Positions 18,519-27,374 of a DNA stretch of 64,000 nucleotides are shown one piece after another. The number at the start of each line of letters is the position of its first letter. Position 1 is the first letter of the stretch. The notes under the pieces are model-generated. The model did not search any database and had not been told where the DNA came from. It saw only the letters and a list, made by a program, of their open reading frames with translations. Source of the stretch: Nostoc sp. UHCC 0926 (GTDB lineage: Bacteria; Cyanobacteriota; Cyanobacteriia; Cyanobacteriales; Nostocaceae); assembly GCF_028623165.1 (NCBI RefSeq), contig NZ_CP117768.1:6390001-6454000 (forward strand), given 5' to 3'. A program made the translations under genes and the position numbers.

Positions 18519-18971
18519 CTATGGACTAATTTGCACTTCTTCTGCGACTCGTTTGAGGCGGCGCAGTTGGGATTGCATATCTTCTTTTGTCCAAGACGCA
18601 GCAAAGGTGTTAAAACCCCAACTAATTAAGGGGTTAGGGATATCGTACTCAAAGCGGTTGAGTAGGAGCGTTCCCTTTTCTGTGGGTTGACATTCCCAGC
18701 GATCGCGCCCGTGAAAAAATCCCTGAAATTCCCAAACTACCAAACCCGGTTGTCGTTCCACAACTACACTATTCAACGTCGGTTTTAGTAGAGGAATTTG
18801 AATGATAAAACGACTTTGACTGCCGACATCGGTACTCCAAGCTTTGCCCACAGGTTCGCAACGGAGGACGGGGTTAAGCCAGCGGTGCATGAGAGCTAAA
18901 TCGCTAATACAGCGCTCCACTACCGTAGCTGTCGCATTAATTTGAATCGATTGTTCCAAAACTTGGGACAT
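18519..18971 (-). CDS. SRPBCC-family (polyketide cyclase/START-like) protein
   Basis: A 150-residue protein from the ATG at 18971; a TTG nine codons upstream is less likely. The fold is suggested by the opening VLEQSIQINATATVVERCISD and by LMHRWLNPVLRCEPVG, typical of the ligand-binding START/Bet v1-like superfamily, with WEFQGFFHGRDRWECQP in the central sheet and a long C-terminal helix. It probably binds a hydrophobic ligand. No pathway link is visible. Confidence 0.8.
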   Translation of the reverse strand: MSQVLEQSIQINATATVVERCISDLALMHRWLNPVLRCEPVGKAWSTDVGSQSRFIIQIPLLKPTLNSVVVERQPGLVVWEFQGFFHGRDRWECQPTEKGTLLLNRFEYDIPNPLISWGFNTFAASWTKEDMQSQLRRLKRVAEEVQISP

Positions 18972-19172
18972 TCCACATCTTTGGTGCTGTTGCTGCAATT
19001 AGAGTAACGCAAAATTCGCCATTGCCAGTAGATTAAATCAAAATATTTGGTAACAAAGTCAAAAATTACTCTTGATATCAATGCCATAGATGTACGTTTT
19101 TACTGGTAAATTGATAGGCAAAACACTGACTCAGTGTTTGCGGCGAATACTTAAGCTTAGTTCCCGAAAACC

Positions 19173-20825
19173 ATGAACACAACTTGGCAAGGAATAACCC
19201 AGGTGATAGGAGTTGCTTTGTCCACGGGGGTGCAGCAATTTTTGGCACAATCGCCTAACCTGCAACTGGCGCAACCAGCAGTGAATCAAGGAATCGCTGA
19301 TGTGCAAGGTATTGTTCAACAGTTGATTCTGTTTATACCTCGTCTGCTGGGGGCAGTGGCAATTTTGTTAGTAGGTTGGCTAATTGCAGCGATCGCAGCA
19401 GCAGTGACGCGAGGAATCCTCAATCGCACAAACATAGATAACCGCATCGCCGCAGGGATAACGGGTCGTCAAGATGTTCCCCAAGTGGAGAAATTAATCT
19501 CCAGCTTAGTCTTTTGGAGCATTATTCTATTGACGGCAGTAGCTGTTTTACAGACATTGGATCTAGAAATAGCGTCTCGACCGCTGAATAATTTTCTGAA
19601 TCAACTTATTGGCTTTTTGCCAAAGTTGGTTGGTGCGGGAATCCTTTTGGTAACCGCCTGGTTTTTGGCGACCATTGTGAAGATTATCACTGTGCGATCA
19701 TTACAGGCATTTAACCTGGATGAGCGTTTGAATCCAGAACCAGTAAACAGGACACCCAGCCTGAATCAGGTGTCTCTGAGTCAGACGATTGGCAATGCTC
19801 TGTATTGGTTTATATTTTTACTGTTTCTCGCCCCAGTTTTGGATACTCTCGGACTACAGCAGGCTCTACAACCAGTACAAGCTCTCATTACAGAAGTTCT
19901 GCTAATTCTGCCGAACATTTTAGCGGCAATATTAATTGCTGTAGTTGGCTGGTTCATCGCTAATGTAGTACGGCGGATTGTGACGAACTTGCTGGCGACA
20001 ACTGGCATCGACTATTTAGGTAGTCGGTTGGGATTATCTTCCACTGCCGGGGTGCAACCTCTATCGAGTATTATCGGCACAATTGTCTATGTTCTGATTT
20101 TGATTCCTGTGGCGATCGCAGCGCTGAATGCCTTGCGAATTGATGCGATATCTGTGCCTGCGATCGCAATGCTGCAACAGGTTCTCAACGCCCTACCTGC
20201 CATCTTTACAGCCGTAGCAATTTTGATTGTTGCCTATTTCGTGGGGCGGTTTATCGCGGATTTGGTTACAAGTATCCTGACCAATTTAGGCTTTAATAAC
20301 ATTTTCACTATTTTGGGTCTAACAACACCCAGCAGACGAGTTGTAGTTTCAACAGAATCAACAACCCCCCCGATTCCAAGCCGCACGCCATCAGAAATTG
20401 CAGGCATTGTTGCTTTAGTAGGGATCATGCTGTTTGCAACAGTGGCGGCGGTGAATATCCTGAATATTCCCGCCCTGACAGCATTAGTGTCTGGTATTGT
20501 GATCATATTCGGGCGGATTTTAGCAGGATTGATAATATTTGCCATTGGCTTATTCCTGGCAAATCTAGCTTTTAACATCATTACCAGTTCCGGCGATCGC
20601 CAGTCCCAGATTTTGGGTCAAGTGGCGCGGATTGCCATCATTGCCTTAGTCTCTGCAATGGCACTGCAACAGATTGGAGTTGCCAGTGATATTGTGAATT
20701 TAGCCTTTGGACTTTTACTAGGTGCGATCGCTGTTGCTATTGCCCTAGCCTTTGGTCTTGGAGGGCGGGATATTGCCCGCGAACAAGTTCAAGAATGGCT
20801 AAACTCTTTCAAAGGTAGAAACTAA
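19173..20825 (+). CDS. Membrane protein with repeated conserved TM helices (MscS-related, CmpX-like)
   Basis: A 550-residue protein with about ten hydrophobic segments. Four times a helix pair of the form 'LP.LLGAxxILLVGWLIAxxxxxxV' is followed by a segment reading 'NLGxxxLGSRLG' or similar. These are the conserved TM helix repeats found in mechanosensitive-channel relatives. The beta domain of true MscS channels is not seen; the C-terminus ends in AFGLGGRDIAREQVQEWL, which is the segment that normally follows the pore helix. It could be a channel subunit or membrane-tension sensor. It is a single gene on the plus strand. Confidence 0.8.
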   Translation: MNTTWQGITQVIGVALSTGVQQFLAQSPNLQLAQPAVNQGIADVQGIVQQLILFIPRLLGAVAILLVGWLIAAIAAAVTRGILNRTNIDNRIAAGITGRQDVPQVEKLISSLVFWSIILLTAVAVLQTLDLEIASRPLNNFLNQLIGFLPKLVGAGILLVTAWFLATIVKIITVRSLQAFNLDERLNPEPVNRTPSLNQVSLSQTIGNALYWFIFLLFLAPVLDTLGLQQALQPVQALITEVLLILPNILAAILIAVVGWFIANVVRRIVTNLLATTGIDYLGSRLGLSSTAGVQPLSSIIGTIVYVLILIPVAIAALNALRIDAISVPAIAMLQQVLNALPAIFTAVAILIVAYFVGRFIADLVTSILTNLGFNNIFTILGLTTPSRRVVVSTESTTPPIPSRTPSEIAGIVALVGIMLFATVAAVNILNIPALTALVSGIVIIFGRILAGLIIFAIGLFLANLAFNIITSSGDRQSQILGQVARIAIIALVSAMALQQIGVASDIVNLAFGLLLGAIAVAIALAFGLGGRDIAREQVQEWLNSFKGRN

Positions 20826-21825
20826 AAGTTGATGAAAGCGCAATTTCATCTGTAAAGAAAGGAAAGTGCAGATGTAAGCATCAGTAGTGGAGAAAATCTA
20901 TCGGCAATTGTGCCTAAAAGGTTGAAAGTTAGAGTTTAGAAGCTCGGAGTTTGAGTGTAGAACTTGACGTTTCGAGTTCTAAAGCTCAAGTTCCGAGTTC
21001 AGAGGTCGAAGTTCCGAGTTCATAAGCTCAAGTTCCGAGTTCAGGGGTCGAAGTTCCGAGTTTAGAGGTCGAAGTTCCGAGTTCAGAGGTCGAAGTTCCG
21101 AGTTCAGAGGTCGAATTTCGAGGTTCAGAGTCGCGCAATCGAGTATTCACAATATTTTTGTAACTTGAAAAAATTAAATTAATAAATTTTCAAAGGGTAT
21201 TTTTAGTGCCGTTAACTGCGATCGCATTCAGGAAACTTCTATCTCGCAGCAGAGTAGGATCATAGAAGGGAGCAACCTGCACAAATTTTTAATGGTAATA
21301 TAGCCATTTTCAATTTGGTGAGGTACAGGTATGCAGACAGACCTAACCCCCTAACCCCCTTCCCGACGCGGGAAGGGGGAAAAATTCAAAGCCTCTCTCC
21401 TTTTAGGAGAGAGGTTTGGAGAGAGGTCAAAACTGTACTTCACCCAATCGAGAACCGCTATAAGCAGCGATCGCTTTAAAGAACAAGAAATATCACTTAA
21501 ATAGCTTTCTTTTAATTGACACATAAACTCAATTTGTTCAGCATCAAAGCCTTGAATTATTGGTATAGCCTTTTGATTGCATATTGGTTATTAATGTTGG
21601 GTTTTGTTGCTCAATACAACCGACAGGAGAGAGCGATCGTACTTAAGGAGTCAAACTAGTCGGATAGTTTAGTTTTTTAAAAAAATATACACAACCGATA
21701 TAAATTGATTACTATCTCTTTAACAATTTTGGAAGTAAATTAGTCATTAATGCTGAGGTAGTTCTCAGTTTTAGAAAGAGAAACTGGAGCAAACACTCCA
21801 CAGCAGAAATGAAAGGTTACAAAAC
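20826..21825. other. Long gene-free spacer (1 kb) with repeats
   Basis: Besides the 21-bp tandem array (20925-21134) it contains repeat words near 21341-21440: runs of CTAACCCCCT, a hairpin CCTTCCCGACGCGGGAAGG, and CTCTCTCC...GGAGAGAG. The rest is AT-rich. No ORF is supported. The right part should contain the promoter for the HNH-like membrane-protein gene. Confidence 0.6.
20925..21134. repeat. 21-bp tandem repeat array (about 10 units), consensus AAGTTCCGAGTTCAGAGGTCG
   Basis: Regular units start at 20967, 20988, 21009, 21030, 21051, 21072, 21093 and 21114, with two more decayed units to the left. Each unit can be read as three 7-bp subunits (AAGTTCC, GAGTTCA, GAGGTCG), so the array appears to have grown from a heptamer. 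The period equals that of the arrays at 2519 and 25258, but the sequence differs. Confidence 0.9.
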
Positions 21826-22857
21826 ATGGATTTTATCAATCAAGCACAGAATTTGGCAGATACCGTTAGAGATAAAGCTCAAGAAGTAGCTAACAATGTA
21901 GTAAACGGGATAGATGAGGTAGTTGATGGAATCAAAAACACTACTGCCGAGATGACTACTTCTAGTGTCCATGCAGTTAATGATTTACAAAGTTTGTCAA
22001 CCATAGCAGCACAGTCAAGTTTTCAAACTGTTCAAAATGTTAGTAAAACATTTGAACAAACTGCTGTTGGAGTTGCTGCATCTAGTATGGTTATGGCTGA
22101 TGCTTTGCAAAATTTACCAAAGACAGCTGCCGAATTAGCCCAAGAGATGCCAAAGATTGCAAATAGGCTGAGATATCGTGCTGGTGTTCGAGTGGGAGAC
22201 TTACCTCGCTCTGATGCAGATGTCATGAAGCTTTTTGAGAAAATTCCTGGCACATCAAAGCTTGGAGCCAAAGAATATACAATTCGTCAATTTCTTAGAG
22301 ATAAGCACGGTAGCCATATCAATCCACGTTCCCAAGGGGGATCGAATGCTGCTGATAATATCCTTTGGGAAGTAGGTGTTGACAATCTGCGTCGAGGTGC
22401 CAAAGTAATGACTGTTGGCGAACAGTTTTATATTCGGGTTTATAATGCCGTAGATTCTATTGTCAGCAATTCTGGAACAATCGCTAGACTTGGTATTACT
22501 GCAACCGGAACAGCTATTCTCACCCAGGTTGTAGTAACGGCGATTTCCTACTCTTTGGATCTTTATCGGGGTGATATTACTGTTGAAGAGTATAAAAATC
22601 TAATTTTTGAAGCAGCAAAAGCAGCAGGTATTGCTACACCAATTGTTTTTTTAGTCTTAGTGGCTGTGTTAGCTTTATTTCCAGAATTTACAGTCATTTT
22701 GTCAGCACCAGTGGTTGTCGCAGGCTTCAATGCTTTATTTAGTATTAGTATTGCTACACCGATCATTCAATCGCTAGTTCGTCATGTCGAAGCTGGAGGT
22801 TTTGGGATAGAAGCTGCTGATGCTTACAAAACTGCCTTTGATGGTTCTGCACTCTGA
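21826..22857 (+). CDS. Membrane-associated protein with an HNH-like motif, unknown function
   Basis: A 343-residue protein with ATG start at 21826. Residues 1-110 are long amphipathic helices rich in Ala, Asn, Val and Thr, reminiscent of apolipoprotein- or LEA-like segments. Residues 161-190 read HGSHINPRSQGG, NIL and NLRRG, with His161/His164, Gly171-Gly172, Asn178 and Asn187. This spacing resembles HNH/ENDO VII-type nuclease cores (H..P.S.GG.....N). Residues 216-320 hold two or three hydrophobic segments (ITATGTAILTQVVVTAI, TPIVFLVLVAVLAL, VVVAGFNALFSI). I do not recognise a named family. A classical ribosome-binding site is weak (GAAAGG upstream). It is a single gene flanked by long repeat-rich spacers. 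Confidence 0.7.
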   Translation: MDFINQAQNLADTVRDKAQEVANNVVNGIDEVVDGIKNTTAEMTTSSVHAVNDLQSLSTIAAQSSFQTVQNVSKTFEQTAVGVAASSMVMADALQNLPKTAAELAQEMPKIANRLRYRAGVRVGDLPRSDADVMKLFEKIPGTSKLGAKEYTIRQFLRDKHGSHINPRSQGGSNAADNILWEVGVDNLRRGAKVMTVGEQFYIRVYNAVDSIVSNSGTIARLGITATGTAILTQVVVTAISYSLDLYRGDITVEEYKNLIFEAAKAAGIATPIVFLVLVAVLALFPEFTVILSAPVVVAGFNALFSISIATPIIQSLVRHVEAGGFGIEAADAYKTAFDGSAL

Positions 22858-22887
22858 AATAAGCTGTTCCACATTATTGCATAATTA

Positions 22888-23044
22888 GGGAGGTGTCTCA
22901 ATACGGTTCGGTTAAGGCAAGAGACGCGATAAATCGCCGTCAAGACAAAGGACTGATTATTGTAAAGACGGCGATTTATCGCGTCTTTACGATCTAGGGC
23001 GTGTTATCAAAAAACCTTATCCGAACTGTATTGGGAGGTGTCTC
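22888..23044. mobile_element. 133-bp MITE with 18-bp inverted repeats and 12-bp target duplication
   Basis: The element is 22900-23032. The left end AATACGGTTCGGTTAAGG (22900-22917) and right end (23015-23032) are inverted copies matching at 16 of 18 positions. Directly outside lie identical 12-bp repeats GGGAGGTGTCTC (22888-22899 and 23033-23044), as a target-site duplication should look. Inside is a second inverted repeat, AGACGCGATAAATCGCCGTC with its complement (about 22922-22941 and 22967-22986). No ORF is present, so a transposase must act in trans. Confidence 0.88.
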
Positions 23045-23056
23045 GCCCGCCCGTAG

Positions 23057-23326
23057 CCAAAGGCTTTTATTCGTCAATTATTGCGGGAAGATATTATGCA
23101 AGAATCAGTGATTTATCAGGATATTTTGCAGAAGGGAGAACAAAAAGAAGCTTTTCGCTTCTTAAATCGTCAGTTAAATCGGCGATTTGGAGAAATCGAT
23201 TCCTCAATATTCGAGAGAATTCGAGTCTTATCTACTGAACAATTGGAACAATTAGGAGAAGAATTTTTAGACTTTTCAAATGTATCTGATTTAGTTACTT
23301 GGCTTGAGCAGAATATAAGTAGCTAA
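23057..23326 (+). pseudogene. C-terminal fragment of a DUF4351/Rpn-type transposase-like protein
   Basis: The open frame reads AFIRQLLREDIMQESVIYQ, then QKGEQKEAFRFLNRQLNRRFG and LSTEQLEQLGEEFLDF, and stops at 23326. This is the layout of the C-terminal DUF4351 region of Rpn-family PD-(D/E)XK proteins common in Nostoc. The N-terminal nuclease domain is missing. An in-frame TAG lies at 23054, and the MITE with its target duplication ends at 23044, only 10 bp before it. A TTG at 23081 or ATG at 23096 could still be used, but I take it as a truncated remnant. Confidence 0.6.
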
Positions 23327-23471
23327 AATAATTTTTAATTTGTAATTACGAATTAGTTAAAGCCAGCTTACACGCAGCCTAGTCTCAACCTGAGAAGTAA
23401 GTGGGTGGATTGGAAGGTCTTCTAGGGATGAACATGGCTAACCAAACCTTTATTAACTCCACGTCTATGCA

Positions 23472-24953
23472 TCACTTTTTAAGTTTTACTTTGTGGAGCA
23501 ATTCATCTTTAATGCGGTTGAGAATTGAAGTCTCATCCAGGTTTGCCAAAATCCGATTAATCACTGCTTTCGGCCCATCAGGCCCCCAAGTCGCGCCATT
23601 GGCTAAATAAACTTTGGTAACTTGTCCAATACCGTAAGAAGAAACACCAGCTACTCCCGCTTGGGTGAGTGCCACCGATATATAAGGGCCAAGGGCAAGA
23701 CCTGCCGTAGCGGTTGCAGAGATGCCAAGTAAAGTTTTTAATCCACTCAAGCCTAAATTTGCCAACAATTCACTAGCACCAATTCCGCCCATACTCAGGG
23801 CGATTTTTTGTAGCAGTTGTACAGCCCCGGCTTCGGTCATCGAGAAGCCATAGAGTTTAGATAAACCCAAAATCAGAGCAATATCAATAACCACACTACT
23901 GAGAATATCTACCACAGTTAAGGGATTGAGTGCGATCGCTAATGCCTTAGTCATCACAGCCTTCCAAATCAACTGATTGGCATTCTGTTCCCGAATCATC
24001 AGTTTTCGCTCTACCAACTGCTCATTTACAATGTCGGCATAAAGCATAGTATTAAGAGCAACCAAAGCTTTACCCTCACGATGCAGAATCTCCAAGATTT
24101 TCAGCTTGAGTTCCTCTACTTTGGCATTCCCTGTACGCAACTGTATGCCTCTAGTACCATCAGGGCGACGAATCGCCGTCTTCACCAATGGCGATGCCGC
24201 TGCCATGACAATTTCTAAAGGTGTGAGTAATTCCCGCACCCTTTCATCCCGGATTTTGTGATAAATTGCCATCCGGTCTGCTTCTGGATACTGGTCTACT
24301 TTGTTAAACACCAGAATGATCGGTTTACCTGCTTCCCGCAACTGAGAAAGGGCCATGTATTCTAGCTTTGTCATGTCGCCAGAGATCACAAACAGAATCA
24401 GATCCGCTTGTTTGGCAATCTGTTCAGCTAACACGGCACGGGTTGCACCGTCTACTTCGTCTAATCCAGGAGTGTCAATTAATTCCACCTGCGATTGACC
24501 TACACCAGGGAGAGTGACTCGCAGAGCACGTTCAGTTTCCCCAATTGCTTCCTCACTAATACTCCAATTAACTGTTTGTGCAGTACGGGTGACACCGTGC
24601 AGTGGCCCAGTTTCAAATACTGTTTGCCCAACCAAAGCATTGAGTAGCGAAGACTTACCACGTCCCACCATGCCAAAAGCCGCAATCTGCACCACCATCC
24701 GGTCTAACTTCCCCAGCATGGTTTCCAAATCAGCAATTTCTGTCTCCAATCCGGTTTTCTCTTGGGGAGTGAGGTCGAGATTGGCTACCAAGTTTCGCAG
24801 CGCCGTTTGTGCTTGTTTATAGTTCAGTTCCGTCTGAATATCTTCAAAACTAAAAATAGCACTATTCAGTTCTTCCTCCCAGCTGAGAGAATTTGCGTCA
24901 GTATTGGCGGAATCGCTTTGATCAGGTTCAGGCAAGGGCAATGTCGAAGTCAT
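23472..24953 (-). CDS. Dynamin-like/Era-type GTPase with C-terminal membrane region (DUF697-like)
   Basis: With the ATG at 24953 the protein is 493 residues and begins MTSTLPLPEPDQ. The frame stays open to 25166, but that part is repeat DNA (ATTTTGGATTTTGGATT words), so the longer start is rejected. The P-loop is FGMVGRGKSSLLNAL, switch I has TRTAQTVNW, G3 is DTPGLDEVDG and G4 is FNKVDQYP. A C-terminal Ala/Gly/Leu-rich hydrophobic region (about residues 330-450) resembles the DUF697 membrane domain. It probably remodels or marks membranes. It is monocistronic. Confidence 0.85.
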   Translation of the reverse strand: MTSTLPLPEPDQSDSANTDANSLSWEEELNSAIFSFEDIQTELNYKQAQTALRNLVANLDLTPQEKTGLETEIADLETMLGKLDRMVVQIAAFGMVGRGKSSLLNALVGQTVFETGPLHGVTRTAQTVNWSISEEAIGETERALRVTLPGVGQSQVELIDTPGLDEVDGATRAVLAEQIAKQADLILFVISGDMTKLEYMALSQLREAGKPIILVFNKVDQYPEADRMAIYHKIRDERVRELLTPLEIVMAAASPLVKTAIRRPDGTRGIQLRTGNAKVEELKLKILEILHREGKALVALNTMLYADIVNEQLVERKLMIREQNANQLIWKAVMTKALAIALNPLTVVDILSSVVIDIALILGLSKLYGFSMTEAGAVQLLQKIALSMGGIGASELLANLGLSGLKTLLGISATATAGLALGPYISVALTQAGVAGVSSYGIGQVTKVYLANGATWGPDGPKAVINRILANLDETSILNRIKDELLHKVKLKK

Positions 24954-25729
24954 ATCAATTTGAGATTTGAATTTTAGGATTTTTAAATTAGCCCTGTCTC
25001 TTATCCTAGTTATTTTTAACAGGGGTTTGTGGAGATAAGGGAGCAGGGGGAGCAGTGGGACACAAGAGTGAAAGTCATTCGATTTTGGATTTTGGATTTT
25101 GGATTTTGGATTGACCCCATGCATTAATGCAGGCGCTTGGATAATGAAATTTTTTGATTTCTCCACGACTCTTGTCGGCGGCTTGGAACCTTTTTTTAGA
25201 TTCTAGATTTTGGATTAAATTAAAATCTAGAATCTAAAATCTAAAATTGTCTCGGTCAAAGACTGATTAACGGAGTTCAAAGACTCGTCGGCGAGTATCA
25301 AAGACTGATTAACGGAGTTCAAAGACTCGTCGGCGAGTATCAAAGACTCATTCACGAGTATCAAAGACTCGTCGGCGAGTATTAAAGACTCATTCACGAG
25401 TATCAAAGACTCGTCGGCGAGTATTAAAGACTCATTCACGAGTATCAAAGACTCGTCGGCGAGTATCAAAGACTCATTCACGAGTATCAAAGACTCTTCG
25501 GCGAGTATTAAAGACTCATCCCCTATTCCCAATGCCCAACTAGTACAGCGGGCGCGTAAATAAGCAGACTATTGAAAAGCACTAAAGAGCTTATTCCATA
25601 ATACTTTTGACTTTTGACTTTTGAATGAGTGACTTCCGCCTTGCGGTACTAGTGGACTAATGGCTAACAAAAAGTCATAAACTGAAAAATGCATCTAAAT
25701 AACTCGTTAGGATCTTGACTAAATTACCT
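24954..25729. other. Repeat-filled spacer upstream of the GTPase gene and tpiA
   Basis: This spacer carries no supported gene. It contains GATTTTGGATTTTGG words (25081-25115), a 21-bp tandem array (25258-25509), a hairpin of TTAGATTCTAGATTTTGG with its complement around 25197-25245, and the promoters of the two diverging genes. The minus-strand ORF at 25227-25532 is a by-product of the array. Confidence 0.7.
25258..25509. repeat. 21-bp tandem array with alternating unit types (12 units)
   Basis: Twelve 21-bp units begin at 25258 and alternate between AAAGACTCGTCGGCGAGTATC and either AAAGACTGATTAACGGAGTTC or AAAGACTCATTCACGAGTATC. This gives a 42-bp higher-order period. The first unit type contains the inverted repeat ACTCG/CGAGT around TCGG, so each could form a small hairpin. 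A thirteenth partial unit begins at 25510. There are no spacers, so it is not a CRISPR. Confidence 0.9.
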
Positions 25730-26461
25730 GTGCGGAAAATCGTTATTGCCGGCAACTGGAAAATGTTCAAAACCCAGGCAGAGACCCAGGAGTTTTTACA
25801 AGGATTTCTGCCCTACTTAGACGAAAGCCCCGAAGGGCGAGAAGTGATATTGTGCCCTCCTTTCACTGATTTAAGCCTTTTGTCCCAGAGTTTGCACGGT
25901 AGCCTCATCCACCTGGGGGCACAAAATGTCCATTGGGAAGAATATGCAGCCTATACAGGCGAGGTTTCTGGCCCAATGCTCACAGAAATTGGTGTGCGCT
26001 TTGTGATTGTCGGTCATAGTGAACGAAGGCAATACTTTGGTGAAACGGATGCAACCGTTAATCTGCGCGTCCGAGCTGCTCAAAGGTTTGGTTTGACCCC
26101 AATTTTATGTGTTGGCGAAACTAAACAACAACGAGATGCGGGAGAAGCTGAATCAGTGATTACTCTCCAACTCGACAAAGGCTTGGTAGATATTGATCAG
26201 AATAATTTGGTGATTGCCTACGAACCTATTTGGGCGATCGGTACTGGTGATACGTGTGAAGCAACGGAGGCGAATCGGATAATTGGCTTAATTCGGAGCA
26301 AGTTGAGTAATCCGAATGTATCAATTCAATATGGCGGCTCAGTCAAGCCAAATAATATTGATGAAATCATGGCTCAACCAGAAATTGATGGTGTTTTAGT
26401 GGGAGGAGCAAGTCTAGAACCTGAGAGTTTCGCTCGGATTGTGAATTTTCAATCAGTGTAA
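25730..26461 (+). CDS. tpiA: Triosephosphate isomerase
   Basis: A 243-residue protein from GTG 25730, giving the standard opening MRKIVIAGNWKMFKTQ. An alternative TTG at 25715 adds five residues (TKLPV), and AGGA at 25709-25712 is not well placed for either. Substrate Lys is in GNWKMF, the catalytic His in VIVGHSERR, the catalytic Glu in AYEPIWAIGTG (flexible loop included), and the phosphate loop in GGSVKP and VGGASL. It interconverts dihydroxyacetone phosphate and glyceraldehyde 3-phosphate in the Calvin cycle and glycolysis. The folP gene follows 52 bp downstream and may be co-transcribed. Confidence 0.97.
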   Translation: MRKIVIAGNWKMFKTQAETQEFLQGFLPYLDESPEGREVILCPPFTDLSLLSQSLHGSLIHLGAQNVHWEEYAAYTGEVSGPMLTEIGVRFVIVGHSERRQYFGETDATVNLRVRAAQRFGLTPILCVGETKQQRDAGEAESVITLQLDKGLVDIDQNNLVIAYEPIWAIGTGDTCEATEANRIIGLIRSKLSNPNVSIQYGGSVKPNNIDEIMAQPEIDGVLVGGASLEPESFARIVNFQSV

Positions 26462-26513
26462 TATGCCTTCTTCTCGTTCCCATGCTCTGCATGGGAATGC
26501 CTAATGTAGATTT

Positions 26514-27374
26514 ATGCCAAGCAACTTGATAATTCGAGAACGCTGTTTTGAGTGGGGACAGCGGACTTATTTGATGGGCATTTTGAATGTGACGCCTGAT
26601 AGCTTTAGTGATGGGGGTGAGTTTGACACTACCTCTGCTGCTTTAGTACAGGCGCGAGCACTGGTAGCTGCTGGTGCTGACATTATCGATGTGGGCGGTC
26701 AATCAACTCGACCAGGGGCAAAGCAAATAACTCTGGCGGAGGAACTTGACCGAGTACTATCAGTGTTACAGGTGCTAAGACCAGAAATTTCAATCCTGAT
26801 TTCTGTAGATACAACTCGTGCTGCTGTAGCCAGGGCATCTGTAGAAGCTGGAGCGGATATTATTAATGATATTTCTGGGGGCACTTTTGACTCAGAAATG
26901 TTGCCAACAGTGGCAGAGTTAGGTGTGCCGATAATTTTAATGCACATCCGGGGAACACCACAGACAATGCAACAACAGACTGATTATCAAGATTTGCTGG
27001 CAGAGATTTATAGTTTTTTGGCTCGGCAAATTGGGGTAGCAACGACTGCGGGTATTGAGCGGGATAAAATTATTATTGATCCTGGTATTGGCTTTGCTAA
27101 GAACTATGAGCAAAATTTAGAAATTTTTCGCCGCTTGCGATCGCTCGCATCACTCAACTGCCCTATCTTGGTAGGAGCATCTCGCAAAAGTTTCATTGGT
27201 CGCATTTTAAATCAACCAGATCCAAAAGCCCGAGTTTGGGGAACGGCAGCAGCTTGTTGTGCTGCTATTTTTAATGGCGCTGATATTCTGCGAGTTCACG
27301 ATGTTCAAGAAATGCGCGAGGTTTCATTAGTAGCCGATGCCCTATTGAGACAAGCCGCACAGCGTGACTGTTAG
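26514..27374 (+). CDS. folP: Dihydropteroate synthase
   Basis: A 286-residue TIM-barrel enzyme. The pterin/phosphate loops are GILNVTPDSFSDGG, DVGGQSTRPGA, ISVDTTRA, DPGIGFAKN and GASRKSFIG, and all are intact. It joins p-aminobenzoate with the pterin pyrophosphate in folate synthesis. It follows tpiA on the same strand after a spacer that contains the repeat palindrome CCCATGCTCTGCATGGG (about 26479-26495). Its last 4 bp overlap the 3' end of the convergent SPFH gene. ATG start at 26514. Confidence 0.96.
   Translation: MPSNLIIRERCFEWGQRTYLMGILNVTPDSFSDGGEFDTTSAALVQARALVAAGADIIDVGGQSTRPGAKQITLAEELDRVLSVLQVLRPEISILISVDTTRAAVARASVEAGADIINDISGGTFDSEMLPTVAELGVPIILMHIRGTPQTMQQQTDYQDLLAEIYSFLARQIGVATTAGIERDKIIIDPGIGFAKNYEQNLEIFRRLRSLASLNCPILVGASRKSFIGRILNQPDPKARVWGTAAACCAAIFNGADILRVHDVQEMREVSLVADALLRQAAQRDC

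Noticed and set aside
24954..25166. N-terminal extension of the GTPase to 25166
   Set aside because: The added 71 residues are encoded by spacer repeats (KSKIQNPKSN words) and are not family-like.
20925..25509. Tandem arrays considered as CRISPR
   Set aside because: Units are contiguous with no spacers, and no cas genes are in the window.
25227..25532. 101-codon minus-strand ORF of heptads (ESLILAD)
   Set aside because: It exists only because the repeat period is a multiple of three; the opposite strand is equally open.
27371..27374. 4-bp overlap of folP and the Band 7 gene
   Set aside because: A tail-to-tail overlap of this size is common and needs no explanation.
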